DNA of 64,000 bases, taken from assembly GCF_000620145.1 (NCBI RefSeq), contig NZ_JHVM01000009.1, forward strand, positions 186,001 to 250,000, written 5' to 3'. Both the position numbers and the translations under genes were made by a program. The notes beneath the pieces are model-generated. The model worked only from the letters and a program-made list of their open reading frames with translations, ran no database searches and was not told the DNA's origin. This DNA is from Deefgea rivuli DSM 18356. Lineage in GTDB: Bacteria; Pseudomonadota; Gammaproteobacteria; Burkholderiales; Chitinibacteraceae. The stretch's first letter is position 1; every line of letters begins with the position of its first letter. Shown piece by piece: positions 46,206 through 54,827 of the stretch.

Positions 46206-46565
46206 TTATTGCGTAGCGCGTTGGTGAGTGATGATCATGCCGAGTAAAACGCCAAAAATCGCACCCATGCTATTGGCGAGCATATCGTGTGTATCAAAGC
46301 TGCGATGCGGCGTGAGGGCTTGGGCAAACTCAACGGCGACGCCCATTAGACTAGCGAAAAGCCACATTTTGGCGGGTTGTTTCCATATCAGTTGCGCCAA
46401 TAAAGCCAATACGCCGTAGCCGATGAAGTGCTGAAATTTATCGCCATTTTCTACGCTGGGCGCTGACATTGGCATCAGTGAGCCTATCCAAATCGCCGCC
46501 GTCCAGCACCAAAATAAGCTGCGAATGAGCGTTTCAGAATGTTTTTGGATGAGTTTCAGTTTCAT
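46206..46565 (-). CDS. VanZ family membrane protein
   Basis: This 119-residue protein has four short hydrophobic helices and the VanZ-type pattern: SLMPMSAPSVENGDKFQHFIGYGVLA and a C-terminal VEFAQALTPHRSFDTHDMLANSMGAIFGVLLG. VanZ relatives are small membrane proteins of mostly unknown role; teicoplanin resistance applies only to the named enterococcal protein. The start overlaps the Smr gene stop as ATGA, so the two are translationally coupled. Confidence 0.9.
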   Translation of the reverse strand: MKLKLIQKHSETLIRSLFWCWTAAIWIGSLMPMSAPSVENGDKFQHFIGYGVLALLAQLIWKQPAKMWLFASLMGVAVEFAQALTPHRSFDTHDMLANSMGAIFGVLLGMIITHQRATQ

Positions 46566-47191
46566 TTTTTAGCCGTTTTAATTAGTACCAAAACCGCGCC
46601 TGCGCTGCCTTGGAAGGGGTTGGCCTGCGCAAACGCGAGCACTTCGCTCATTTGCGCGAGCCAATTTTTAAGCTTGAGTTTCAGAATCGGCACGCCAGCG
46701 GTCGAACTTAAACCTTTGCCGTGAATGATGCGTACGCAGCGTAATTGCCGCTGTTGGCAGTGATATAAAAATTGCGCGACTTGCGTGCGTGCCGAGTCAA
46801 TATTTTCACCGTGTAGGTCAAGTTCAGCCTCAATCACCCAGTCACCGCGCTTGAGTTTGCGCAGTGTATCGAGCTTTTGTCCCGGTTTCATGTGCATCAA
46901 CTGCTCACCAGCTTCTAGCTCATCCCAAGGCCAAAAATCGCTCATGCTGTCGTTTAAAATCGGGCTTTCTACGCGTATGCCTTTCGGCCATGGGCTAGGC
47001 GCAATGGGGGTATGCGTGATCGTCGCGGCTGATTTGATGGGTTGAACATCTTTCATCGCCGTCAAAAATAGCGTGTGATCGTCTGGTACGGCGGGTTTTT
47101 CGCGAACAATGGCTCTAAAGCGCGTGGTTTTTTGCTCTTCGCGCAATTTTTTGCGCAATTGTTTGAGCTGCTGAGTGGTATTTTTATCCAT
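46562..47191 (-). CDS. Smr domain protein (SmrA/YdaL type)
   Basis: This 209-residue protein has a charged N-terminal helix (LKQLRKKLREEQK) and a C-terminal Smr domain with the LDLHG motif, RTQVAQFLYHC and HGKG. Smr domains are nucleases acting on RNA or branched DNA; stand-alone forms such as SmrB clean up collided ribosomes. The ATG at 47191 gives a typical beginning MDKNTTQQ; in-frame sequence further up is not supported. It overlaps the downstream VanZ gene by 4 bp. Confidence 0.9.
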   Translation of the reverse strand: MDKNTTQQLKQLRKKLREEQKTTRFRAIVREKPAVPDDHTLFLTAMKDVQPIKSAATITHTPIAPSPWPKGIRVESPILNDSMSDFWPWDELEAGEQLMHMKPGQKLDTLRKLKRGDWVIEAELDLHGENIDSARTQVAQFLYHCQQRQLRCVRIIHGKGLSSTAGVPILKLKLKNWLAQMSEVLAFAQANPFQGSAGAVLVLIKTAKK

Positions 47192-47347
47192 GCCGCGTTG
47201 TCTGATCGTCGTAGAATGGCATTTTAATGCCAATTTGAAATTCAATACTGATTTTGTCGGCGACGCCATGTGCCGTAGTGTGTGCGAGATATTTTGGGTT
47301 TATGGCGGAATGGGTATCGGGTTATCGTTTTACGCAGGGTCAAGATC

Positions 47348-47740
47348 ATGCAAGATAAAATTCGTTTGGATAAATGGCTTTGGGCGGCGCGATTTTTTAA
47401 AACGCGCTCTAGCGCCGCAAAGGCGATTGACGCAGGCCACGTCCACTGTGACGGGCAACGTGCTAAATGCGCAATGGCGCCTAAAATCGGCGATATGCTT
47501 AAGATTCAAGCGCCGCATGGTACGTTTGAAGTGCAAATCACGCAGCTGGCGGCGCAGCGTGGCTCTGCTGAATTCGCTCGCACTTTATATCAAGAAACGC
47601 CTGAAAGCATGGTTCGGCGCGAGCGCGATTTGTTCGCACAAAAAATGCAGCCGCACTTTGATCATCCGGACATTAAAGGTCGGCCAACCAAAAAATGGCG
47701 CCGCCAACTCAATCAGGCGACAGACTATTTGGAAGAGTAG
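47348..47740 (+). CDS. hslR: Hsp15-type S4 RNA-binding protein
   Basis: HslR (Hsp15) binds 50S subunits carrying stalled nascent chains and helps recycle them. The 130-residue protein starts IRLDKWLWAARFFKTRSSAAKAID, an S4 domain with the family's LDKWLWAARFFKTR signature, and ends in a basic tail (GRPTKKWRRQLNQ). The ATG at 47348 is chosen because the family begins just before IRLDK; the ribosome site is weak. It is monocistronic and followed by a terminator. Confidence 0.93.
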   Translation: MQDKIRLDKWLWAARFFKTRSSAAKAIDAGHVHCDGQRAKCAMAPKIGDMLKIQAPHGTFEVQITQLAAQRGSAEFARTLYQETPESMVRRERDLFAQKMQPHFDHPDIKGRPTKKWRRQLNQATDYLEE

Positions 47741-47771
47741 CTTGGGCGTGGGAAGCGATTTGCGCAATGGC

Positions 47772-47803
47772 AAAAAAATACGGCGTCGCGCGCCGTATTT
47801 TTG
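47772..47803. terminator. bidirectional rho-independent terminator
   Basis: Hairpin AAAAATACGGCG / CGCCGTATTTTT lies between the convergent hslR and amino-acid binding protein genes. Confidence 0.88.
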
Positions 47804-47819
47804 TATTTAGGCTATTAAA

Positions 47820-48569
47820 TTACTGACCAAAATATTTTTGCTGGATTTTTTGGTAGCTGCCATCGGCTTTAATCCCTGCAAGGCCCGCGTTGATATCGTC
47901 AAGCAAGGCTTTGTTGCCTTTACGTACAGCAATGCCGTAGTGCTCCACTTCAAAGCTCTTGTCATCAATCAGGCGGAATTTCTGACCTGGATTATTTACC
48001 AAATAGTTTTTCACGACAGCATTGTCAGCAACGACGGCGCTCACGCCGCTATTGGCCAATTCAGACAGTGCCAACGTGATGTTTTCAAAGCGGCGAATAT
48101 CGGGGCTGGTTTTGCCAAATTGCTTTTGCACGACGGTGTCGCCCGTGGTGCCATTTTGTACGCCGACTTTTTTGCCTTTCAAATCGCTAAATTGTTTGAT
48201 GGGGCTGCCTTCTTTAACGACGATCAATTGCTTTGCATCGAAGTAGGGCGCAGAGAAATCCATGCTTTTTTGGCGTTCTGGGGTGATCGTTACTGCGGCA
48301 ATGACGATATCGCGCTCACCATTATTCAAGCTGGCAAACAGACCTTCCCATGGCATATTGTGCAGTTTTACTTTGAAGCCTTGTTTTGCTGCGATGGCAT
48401 TGATGATGTCGGCGTCAAAACCGACCACTTCACGTTTTTTGTTGAGTGACTCAAACGGCGCGAAAGTGGCATCAGTGACTGCGGTATACGTTTTTTCGGC
48501 CAGTGCAGGCGTCGCGATCAGGCCAAGCGTCAGGCCGATACTCAGTGCTAGGGTTTTTGCTTTAAACAT
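47820..48569 (-). CDS. periplasmic amino-acid-binding protein (ABC transporter)
   Basis: This 249-residue solute-binding protein belongs to family 3 (polar/basic amino acids). A signal peptide (TLALSIGLTLGLIATPALA) is followed by YTAVTDATFAPFESLNKKREVVGFDADIINAIA, the ligand-site signature of the family, and QKSMDFSAPYFDAKQLIVVK. AGGAAG precedes the ATG at 48569. No permease or ATPase gene is adjacent, so it is an orphan component here. The exact amino acid cannot be read. Confidence 0.93.
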   Translation of the reverse strand: MFKAKTLALSIGLTLGLIATPALAEKTYTAVTDATFAPFESLNKKREVVGFDADIINAIAAKQGFKVKLHNMPWEGLFASLNNGERDIVIAAVTITPERQKSMDFSAPYFDAKQLIVVKEGSPIKQFSDLKGKKVGVQNGTTGDTVVQKQFGKTSPDIRRFENITLALSELANSGVSAVVADNAVVKNYLVNNPGQKFRLIDDKSFEVEHYGIAVRKGNKALLDDINAGLAGIKADGSYQKIQQKYFGQ

Positions 48570-48654
48570 CACAAGGCTTCCTACAAAGGTGTGGGGATAG
48601 CTCAGGATGCGTGAGTGCCCAGACTGGGTCAATGCGAGAAATCCCCAAGTAAGC

Positions 48655-49098
48655 TTACAGGGTTGCTTGCTGCTTGATCTGTGCGACGATGGCTTTAAGC
48701 CCATTGCCACGGCTGGCTGATAGGAAGCGCTGCAAGCCTAGCTCGGTCAGCCACGCAGTGAAATCAAAATTTTGGATTTCTGCCGCTGTTTGACCGTGAT
48801 ACGCCGCCAAAATCAGTGTGAGTAGACCTTTGATGATTTTTGAATCGCTATCAGCCGCCAGCAGAAAGCGATCATCTTGGCATTCCAGCCAGAGCCAAAC
48901 TTGGCTTTCGCAGCCGCTCACGCGATGCTCTGTATCACGCAGCTCGGCAGAAAATTCGGGCAATTCACGGGCTAATTGCACCAAAAGACGATTTTTTGCT
49001 TCCCAGCCTTGCGCGTGGGAAAGTCGCTCGCTTAAATCGGCCAAGCTGATCGTGTGCTCGTTACTACTTTTTCCGAAAGGATGTGCTGGTAGTGGCAT
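48655..49098 (-). CDS. sufE: SufE family sulfur acceptor
   Basis: SufE accepts persulfide from the cysteine desulfurase SufS/CsdA and passes it to Fe-S assembly. The catalytic Cys lies in EHRVSGCESQVWLWLE, and the C-terminal FLSASRGNGLKAIVAQIK is typical. At 147 residues it has family length. It lies 4 bp downstream of the desulfurase gene on the same strand, an obvious two-gene unit like csdA-csdE. Confidence 0.95.
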   Translation of the reverse strand: MPLPAHPFGKSSNEHTISLADLSERLSHAQGWEAKNRLLVQLARELPEFSAELRDTEHRVSGCESQVWLWLECQDDRFLLAADSDSKIIKGLLTLILAAYHGQTAAEIQNFDFTAWLTELGLQRFLSASRGNGLKAIVAQIKQQATL

Positions 49099-49102
49099 GT
49101 AT

Positions 49103-50308
49103 TTAGCTCAATAATTCTAAGGCTTCGCTGAGTGCATCTAAAAACGCCGCAACATCTTGCTCCGTGTTGTATGCCGCAAACGAGGTGCGCAATGTGCCAG
49201 ATATACCTAGTGTATGTAATAGCGGCTGCGCGCAGTGGTGCCCCACGCGCACGGCAATACCCTTGTGATCTAAAAATTGCGCCACATCATAAGGGTGTGC
49301 TTTATCGAATGTCATCGATGTGAGTGCAGCTTTATCAGCGCTAGTGCCATGGATTGTGATGCCGCTTAGTTTTGCGAGGCCAATTTCCAACTGCGCGCGC
49401 AACTGATTTTCATGCGCCAACAAAGCGGGGCGATCTAGCGCCGCCAGCCAAGTTAAAGCCGCGCCCAAGCCAACCGCTTGTGCAATCGGCGGTGTGCCGG
49501 CTTCAAAACGATACGGTGCGGCGGCATAAGTGCTGTGCTCAAACGACACCGTCGCAATCATTTCCCCACCACCTTGCCACGGCGGCATGGTATTGAGGGT
49601 ATTGCTCTGCGACCAAAGCACACCAATGCCTGTAGGTCCATACGCCTTGTGCCCAGAAAACACATAAAAATCTGCACCCAAAGCTTGTACATCAATGCTG
49701 AGATGCGCGACGGCTTGCGCACCATCGACTAATACTTTTGCGCCAACGCGATGCGCCGCTTCGCAAATCCATGTAATCGGTTGAATGCTGCCAATGGCAT
49801 TAGAAACATGGCTGATTGCGACGAGCTTGGTTTTGTTCGATAACATGTTAGCAAAGTGTTCGAGATCGACCGCGCCAGTGTTATCCAAACGAATTATTTT
49901 CAGAACAGCACCAGTGCGCGCCGCCAGCATTTGCCACGGTACGATATTGGCGTGATGCTCCAAGCTCGACAAAATAATCTCGTCGCCAGCTACTAAGCCG
50001 TTACCCCAGGTATTGGCGACCAAGTTGATCGCCTCAGTCGTGCCACGGGTAAGCACGATTTCATCAAAGCTGGCGGCGTTAATAAATTTCGCCACAATCT
50101 GCCGCGCGCCCTCAAACGCATCGGTGGCGGCCGTCGCCAAACGATGCGCGCCGCGATGTACGTTTGCATTGTGATGCTCGTAATAAAACCGCTCGGCATC
50201 GAGCACGCACAGCGGCTTTTGCATCGTCGCCGCGTTATCCAAATAAATCAGATCGGGGTGATGCGTAAAAATCGGAAACTGTTTTTTGAGGGCGAGGGCG
50301 TCAAACAT
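49103..50308 (-). CDS. cysteine desulfurase (SufS/CsdA class)
   Basis: This PLP enzyme of class V mobilises sulfur from cysteine. Motifs: IYLDNAATMQKP near the start, TTEAINLVANTWG, the PLP lysine in FSGHKAYGPTGIGVLW and the persulfide cysteine in RVGHHCAQPLL. At 401 residues it fits group II desulfurases. The start at 50308 is preferred to one 13 codons upstream. It is co-transcribed with sufE. No sufBCD genes are in the window, so whether this is SufS or CsdA is open. Confidence 0.94.
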   Translation of the reverse strand: MFDALALKKQFPIFTHHPDLIYLDNAATMQKPLCVLDAERFYYEHHNANVHRGAHRLATAATDAFEGARQIVAKFINAASFDEIVLTRGTTEAINLVANTWGNGLVAGDEIILSSLEHHANIVPWQMLAARTGAVLKIIRLDNTGAVDLEHFANMLSNKTKLVAISHVSNAIGSIQPITWICEAAHRVGAKVLVDGAQAVAHLSIDVQALGADFYVFSGHKAYGPTGIGVLWSQSNTLNTMPPWQGGGEMIATVSFEHSTYAAAPYRFEAGTPPIAQAVGLGAALTWLAALDRPALLAHENQLRAQLEIGLAKLSGITIHGTSADKAALTSMTFDKAHPYDVAQFLDHKGIAVRVGHHCAQPLLHTLGISGTLRTSFAAYNTEQDVAAFLDALSEALELLS

Positions 50309-50350
50309 GGGATTTGCGTAAGAAGAGCTGGCAGCTTGGACTCGCAATTG

Positions 50351-50361
50351 TATAATGCGCC
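50351..50361 (+). promoter_or_regulatory. -10 element abutting the nudB start (possible leaderless start)
   Basis: A perfect TATAAT (50351-50356) ends only 5 bp before the nudB ATG, and no ribosome site precedes that ATG. Transcription from this -10 would begin at or next to the A of ATG, giving a leaderless mRNA. The -35 region (CTGGCA near 50328) is weak. Confidence 0.45.
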
Positions 50362-50832
50362 ATGCCCTATAAACAGCCCATTTCGATATTACTCGTCATC
50401 CATACGCCTGATTTGCAAGTTTTGCTGCTAGAACGCTGCGATTTTGCTGGTGCGTGGCAATCTGTGACCGGCAGTTGTGAGGCGGATGAGCCGCTGATTG
50501 TGACCGCGCAACGCGAGCTATTTGAAGAGACGGGGCTGGCGGTAAGCCTTGAGCAGATTGTCGATTGGCAGCAAAGCATCGACTTTGAAATCTTTGAGCG
50601 CTGGCGACATCGTTACGCACCTGGCGTCACGCATAACACTGAGCACGTATTCAGCGTTCAGCTCCCCGCCGTCTGCGAAGTTACCATCGCTCCGCGTGAA
50701 CATACGCAATATTGCTGGGTCGCCTGTACTGACGCGATAGAGCGAGTGTTTTCGCCATCGAACGCCGATGCTTTAAAGCAACTGCCAGAAAAAATGCGGA
50801 TCACGAAAGACACGAAAATAAAGCAAAAATAA
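50362..50832 (+). CDS. nudB: dihydroneopterin triphosphate diphosphatase NudB
   Basis: NudB removes pyrophosphate from dihydroneopterin triphosphate in folate synthesis. The 156-residue Nudix protein begins YKQPISILLVIHTPDLQVLLLER and has an intact Nudix box (GSCEADEPLIVTAQRELFEETGL). It also has the NudB-type GVTHNTEHVFSVQLP segment. Its last dozen codons (RITKDTKIKQK) lie inside repeat element D, so the C-terminus has been supplied by the repeat. It is divergent from the desulfurase gene. Confidence 0.93.
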   Translation: MPYKQPISILLVIHTPDLQVLLLERCDFAGAWQSVTGSCEADEPLIVTAQRELFEETGLAVSLEQIVDWQQSIDFEIFERWRHRYAPGVTHNTEHVFSVQLPAVCEVTIAPREHTQYCWVACTDAIERVFSPSNADALKQLPEKMRITKDTKIKQK

Positions 50833-50983
50833 ATCGAAAAAACAGGTCGAAAATTATCATCGTTTCTTGTGTGTGGCAGTGCTTCCAGCATAGAGACCAG
50901 AGGCTGGCTGCGTAAAAACGCCTGCGCTTTCTGTCTTGTTCTTGTTCGGCTTTTTTCGCCTTATTTTCGTGCCTTTCGTGATC
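50799..50983. repeat. CACGAA-type inverted-repeat element, copy D
   Basis: A 185-bp element has perfect termini GATCACGAAA / TTTCGTGATC and inner CACGAA units at 9-bp spacing in both arms. It overlaps the last 34 bp of nudB and ends 21 bp before the stop of the convergent FAD gene. Confidence 0.87.
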
Positions 50984-51004
50984 TCGCTCTTGACCTTCTA
51001 AATT

Positions 51005-52654
51005 CTAAAGCAGCCGTCGCGCGGCGACGTCTCCCCACCATGCCGCTTCTTCAAAAATCGACAGGCCACTTAAATCGCTGTGCGCGAATTGGATTCGGCT
51101 ATTTTGCTGAATGAGGTTTTGAATGCCGACGTTATTCAAAAAGCCCACCGTCGGGCTGCTCATCGCGTGGCCGCGGAGTGTGATTTCGACTTGTTTGACA
51201 TATTGCCGTGCTTTCAATGGATTGCCCCAGCCGTAGGCGCTGTCTAAATCGCGCACCGCGATTTGGTACAGCTTGTCACCCGTTGCACGTTCTAAGCGCT
51301 GCCGCACCAGTTTTGGATCTTCGCCTGCGTAGGCGTGGTAGGCGGTAAAAACGCTGTATTCTGGTTTGGCGGTACGGATCAATTGATGCGTGCTATTCAC
51401 AAAGCCCAAGCTTGGACTGCCGTAAACCACATTATCCCAAGCTAATGGATGTGGTTCGGCTTCGGTCGGAAAGCGATCAATCAGAAAATTACTTACTTGC
51501 CACGGTGCGTGATGCGCGCCGTGTTGTTGTAAATCAAAACCCAAGTCACTCATACCTTCGACGATGTGCGCAGCCACATGCAGCGGCATTGCGCAAATAA
51601 CATGATCGGCAATGAGTCGCGTTGCGCTTTTATTCTGGATATTGAGTACGTCGACGCTAACGGTTTTGCCATTGTCCATCACGCGCGTCGCCAGGCCTGC
51701 GAGTCGTTGCGACGGCTGCAACGTTGCACCCATATGACGAATCAAAGGATTAAGCCCATCTGGCCACGTTAATACCGCGCCATCATGCGCCTTCTCTATA
51801 TGTTCGGCTTGCCCGCCACGACTCGAAAAGTAATGCAGGCCTGCCCATGCCGAAGTTTGTGCCAGATTAATGCCGTAATCATCGCGGCAAGCGTAATCCA
51901 AATACCAGAGCAGGCTGAGCGCAGTGTAGTGATTGCGTGTTAACCATTGCGCAAAACTCATTTGATCCAGCGCGCGCCACGTGGGGTCTTGGCTCGATAA
52001 GGCCAGCGGCACACAAAATAGGCGTCGCCCATCGTTGCCTTGTGTGTGTTTCAGTTTTTCTATGTATTTGAAAAAACGCTGTTGCTCGGCGATCTCTGTT
52101 GCCGGAATGCCGTGCTGCGGTACAACGCCGTCTTGCCACTGCCCATTAATGAATAAACGATCTTCAGGCGAGTGAATCAATACGCGTTCGTCAAAAGTGG
52201 GGCGCTCGCTATAGGGGTTGGCCTCGATGACGCCCATATCAAATAGCAATTCTCTAATATGGGTCGATTCCATCGAAGGTAGCGGTAAATAATGCGCGCC
52301 GCGTGGGTAGTGAATGGACGAGCCAGTCGCCGTGTTGAATTCGCCATTGGCGCAATTGCCGCCCAATTCCGGCCCTTCGACTAGAGCAAAATCCGTAAAG
52401 CCACTTTTCGCTAAACGCCATGCAGCAAATAGCCCCGCCGCGCCTGAACCTAAAATGGCGACTTTAACGCGCCGTTCGCTGCTAGGTGTTATTGCTTGGG
52501 TATTGCCACGCAGGCTATGCCCAGCGGCCATGCCGGGTAAATACACCGTGATGGGTGTGCCCCACGAAGTCATTTTGGTGCAGGCAGGGAGCAGAGCGCT
52601 CGCACCGAGCGCCGCGCTGGCTTGCAGAAATTGGCGGCGATTCAAATGCGGCAT
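51005..52654 (-). CDS. Tat-exported FAD-dependent amine-oxidase-like lipoprotein
   Basis: The N-terminus RRQFLQASAALGASALLPAC has a twin-arginine motif and a lipobox-like LPAC, so the protein should be folded before export and perhaps lipid-anchored. An FAD Rossmann fold follows (AILGSGAAGLFAAWRLAKSG, about 68-90), and the body resembles flavin-containing amine oxidases/phytoene-desaturase-like enzymes. The C-terminus FAHSDLSGLSIFEEAAWWGDVAA is the typical closing FAD motif. It overlaps the spermidine-synthase-like gene by 1 bp (TAATG), suggesting the substrate is a polyamine-type product; that is inference. Confidence 0.88.
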   Translation of the reverse strand: MPHLNRRQFLQASAALGASALLPACTKMTSWGTPITVYLPGMAAGHSLRGNTQAITPSSERRVKVAILGSGAAGLFAAWRLAKSGFTDFALVEGPELGGNCANGEFNTATGSSIHYPRGAHYLPLPSMESTHIRELLFDMGVIEANPYSERPTFDERVLIHSPEDRLFINGQWQDGVVPQHGIPATEIAEQQRFFKYIEKLKHTQGNDGRRLFCVPLALSSQDPTWRALDQMSFAQWLTRNHYTALSLLWYLDYACRDDYGINLAQTSAWAGLHYFSSRGGQAEHIEKAHDGAVLTWPDGLNPLIRHMGATLQPSQRLAGLATRVMDNGKTVSVDVLNIQNKSATRLIADHVICAMPLHVAAHIVEGMSDLGFDLQQHGAHHAPWQVSNFLIDRFPTEAEPHPLAWDNVVYGSPSLGFVNSTHQLIRTAKPEYSVFTAYHAYAGEDPKLVRQRLERATGDKLYQIAVRDLDSAYGWGNPLKARQYVKQVEITLRGHAMSSPTVGFLNNVGIQNLIQQNSRIQFAHSDLSGLSIFEEAAWWGDVAARRLL

Positions 52655-54165
52655 TAGCGAATCACCTTAGACCAATCTTGCTCAAAGTAATGCACCAGCG
52701 ATTGATTGTTGAGCTGGTTCACTTCGGTTTTAACGGGCTGCATATCCGGCGGGAAGAAGAACATTTGCCGCGTGGTTTCGGCATCGAGAAATTTCATTGC
52801 TACGCTATACGACGTAGGTGGCGTATAGCCGGTCTTTTTGCTGGCGAGAATAAAGCCCCATTCACCGAATGACGGGACAAAAGCATGGTAAGGGTGGGTA
52901 TAGAGCCCTACGCTTTGTAATGTAGCGTTGATACACCAATACGAGTAGGGGGCGTGCAGTGGCGATGTTGATTGCACCACCATCAGGCCGTTTTCGCTCA
53001 AATGCTTCATCACTAAGCGGTACATCGGCACGGAGTAGAGTTTGCCGAGGGCAAAATTAGACGGGTCGGGGAAGTCGATGATGATCGCGTCAAAGATGTC
53101 TTGATTTTGTTCTATCCATTGCGCGGCATCGGCGTTAACGACTTTGACCTTGGGATTGGACAGCGCGTGTTGGTTAAGGCCGGTGAGTTTGGCGTTATGT
53201 GTAAAGAGATCCGTCATCACCGGATCAAGATCGACCAAAGTGATCTGTTCGATGTTGGCGTATTTCAGAATTTCGCGCACCGCCAAACCATCGCCACCAC
53301 CCAGTACTAGCACACGGCGCGCTTGCGGCAGCTTGGCTAAAACCGGATGCACTAGCGCTTCGTGGTAGCGATATTCGTCTCGGCTGGAAAATTGCAGATT
53401 GCCATTGATATAGAGGCGCGTATCGTTTTTCCACTGCGTAATCAGTAGGCGTTGGTACTGTGTGGTTTGGGCGTGGATGATTTCATCGCCATATAGCGAT
53501 TTCTCGCTCCAGCGAGTTAAGTGCTCGGCGCTGAACATCGCACCAGTGAGAACCAACAGCGCAATGCCGCCGCGCATCATTTGCGTATTGGGTGCGATCA
53601 ATTCCTTGCGAAAAATCCGCGTCGTCATCAAGGCAATGCCGACATTAATCAGGCCAAACAACAGCGCAGAGCGCGCCAAACCTAAGTGCGGGGCCAGCAC
53701 CAGCGGAAAGAGTAGCGACACCGCCAACGCGCCCATATAGTCAAAAGTCAGCACTCGGCTGACGATATCGTTAAACGCGGTTTGGCGCTGATTCAGTACG
53801 CGCATCACCAGCGGGATTTCCATGCCGACCAGTGTGCCGGTAATAAACACCAGCGCGTACAGTACCGAGCGAAACGGCGCGCTGGCCCAGGCAAAAATGA
53901 CAAATAATAAAGTCGCCGATAAGCCGCCAATCAAACCCACCAACAATTCAATCTCAATAAAAGTATCTAGCGTGCGGCGTTCTGGTACATATTTTGAGAT
54001 GTGCGAGCCTATGCCCATCGCAAATAAGTAACAACCAATAATCGATGAAAACTGAAAAATCGAATCGCCGAGCAAATAGCTGGCCAGTGCGCCGGCAATC
54101 AGCTCATAAGCCAGACCACAGGAAGCCACAATAAAAACCGAAAGGATAAGCAGTTTATCTCGCAT
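52654..54165 (-). CDS. membrane-embedded spermidine-synthase-like protein
   Basis: The N-terminal half (about 1-215) has seven or so membrane helices (VFIVASCGLAYELIAGALASYLLG at the start). The C-terminal half is an aminopropyltransferase/SAM-type Rossmann domain: RVLVLGGGDGLAVREILKY, QITLVDLDPVMTDLF, AIIIDFPDPSNFALGKLYS and MVVQSTSPLHAPYSYW. It may transfer aminopropyl groups from decarboxylated AdoMet at the membrane, with SpeD at 58808 as supplier; the acceptor is unknown. It is first of a two-gene unit with the FAD protein and divergent from the DUF350 gene. Confidence 0.92.
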   Translation of the reverse strand: MRDKLLILSVFIVASCGLAYELIAGALASYLLGDSIFQFSSIIGCYLFAMGIGSHISKYVPERRTLDTFIEIELLVGLIGGLSATLLFVIFAWASAPFRSVLYALVFITGTLVGMEIPLVMRVLNQRQTAFNDIVSRVLTFDYMGALAVSLLFPLVLAPHLGLARSALLFGLINVGIALMTTRIFRKELIAPNTQMMRGGIALLVLTGAMFSAEHLTRWSEKSLYGDEIIHAQTTQYQRLLITQWKNDTRLYINGNLQFSSRDEYRYHEALVHPVLAKLPQARRVLVLGGGDGLAVREILKYANIEQITLVDLDPVMTDLFTHNAKLTGLNQHALSNPKVKVVNADAAQWIEQNQDIFDAIIIDFPDPSNFALGKLYSVPMYRLVMKHLSENGLMVVQSTSPLHAPYSYWCINATLQSVGLYTHPYHAFVPSFGEWGFILASKKTGYTPPTSYSVAMKFLDAETTRQMFFFPPDMQPVKTEVNQLNNQSLVHYFEQDWSKVIR

Positions 54166-54229
54166 GGATATTTCGTTCGATATAAGTCAGAATGACAGCA
54201 TTATGCCTGAGCACAGTAAGGAATGACGT

Positions 54230-54631
54230 ATGTTAGCCAGTTACCTCCCTGCATTAATCGCCTATTTTAGTTATCTCGCCAGCGGCATTGCGCTGCTGGT
54301 GCTGTTTGCGCTGCTCTATATCAAAATCACGCCTTACGACGAGTTGGCACTGGTTCGCGAAGGCTGTACCGCTGCCGCACTATCATTTGCTGGCGCCTTG
54401 ATTGGTTTTTCGCTGGCATTGGCGTCCAGTGCTTTGCATGTCAATCAATTGAGTTATTTCGTGTTGTGGGGTGCATTAGCTGGCCTGATTCAAATCTTGG
54501 TGTATGCCGTACTCGCTCGCTGCATCAAGGGTATGCCGCAGGCGATCATGGAAAACAATCTCGCCGTGGGTACACTGGCTGGGGGTATTTCGCTTGCGGT
54601 GGGGGTGATTAATGCGGGGTGTTTGTCTTAA
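54230..54631 (+). CDS. DUF350 membrane protein
   Basis: This 133-residue protein has four membrane helices and the DUF350 pattern: YFSYLASGIALLVLFALLYIKITPYDELAL, then AALSFAGALIGFSLALASS and a C-terminal NNLAVGTLAGGISLAVGVINAGCLS. The family (YjfL in E. coli) has no proven activity. It opens the plus-strand half of a divergent cluster with the spermidine-synthase-like gene; the 64-bp gap must hold both promoters. AAGGAA precedes the ATG. Confidence 0.93.
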   Translation: MLASYLPALIAYFSYLASGIALLVLFALLYIKITPYDELALVREGCTAAALSFAGALIGFSLALASSALHVNQLSYFVLWGALAGLIQILVYAVLARCIKGMPQAIMENNLAVGTLAGGISLAVGVINAGCLS

Positions 54632-54664
54632 GTAAGCTGATCTTTTATTACTTGGAGATGCGCG

Positions 54665-54784
54665 ATGAATCAGCAAGATGAGAGAAAAGAGCCGTGGTAT
54701 TCAGATCTGCTTGAAGAGGCTTTAGATTTTGGTTTGGAGTCGGGTTTGGATTTACTAAGCGGAATCTTTCAGGCTTGGTTTTGA
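54665..54784 (+). CDS. 39-residue hypothetical protein
   Basis: A short gene begins at ATG 54665 with GGAG 8 bp upstream, 33 bp after DUF350. The product starts MNQQDERKEPWYSDLLEEAL and ends LLSGIFQAWF. It is acidic with an amphipathic C-terminal helix that could lie on a membrane or bind a partner. Position inside the cluster and the ribosome site support it. No family is recognised. Confidence 0.7.
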   Translation: MNQQDERKEPWYSDLLEEALDFGLESGLDLLSGIFQAWF

Positions 54785-54827
54785 TCGTTGATTTACCATC
54801 TTATGAAGCATACAAAATGGAGTGAAT

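Noticed and set aside
47175-47810. A 211-codon frame overlapping hslR
   Set aside because: It is out of phase with the clear S4-domain gene and its protein is basic and featureless.
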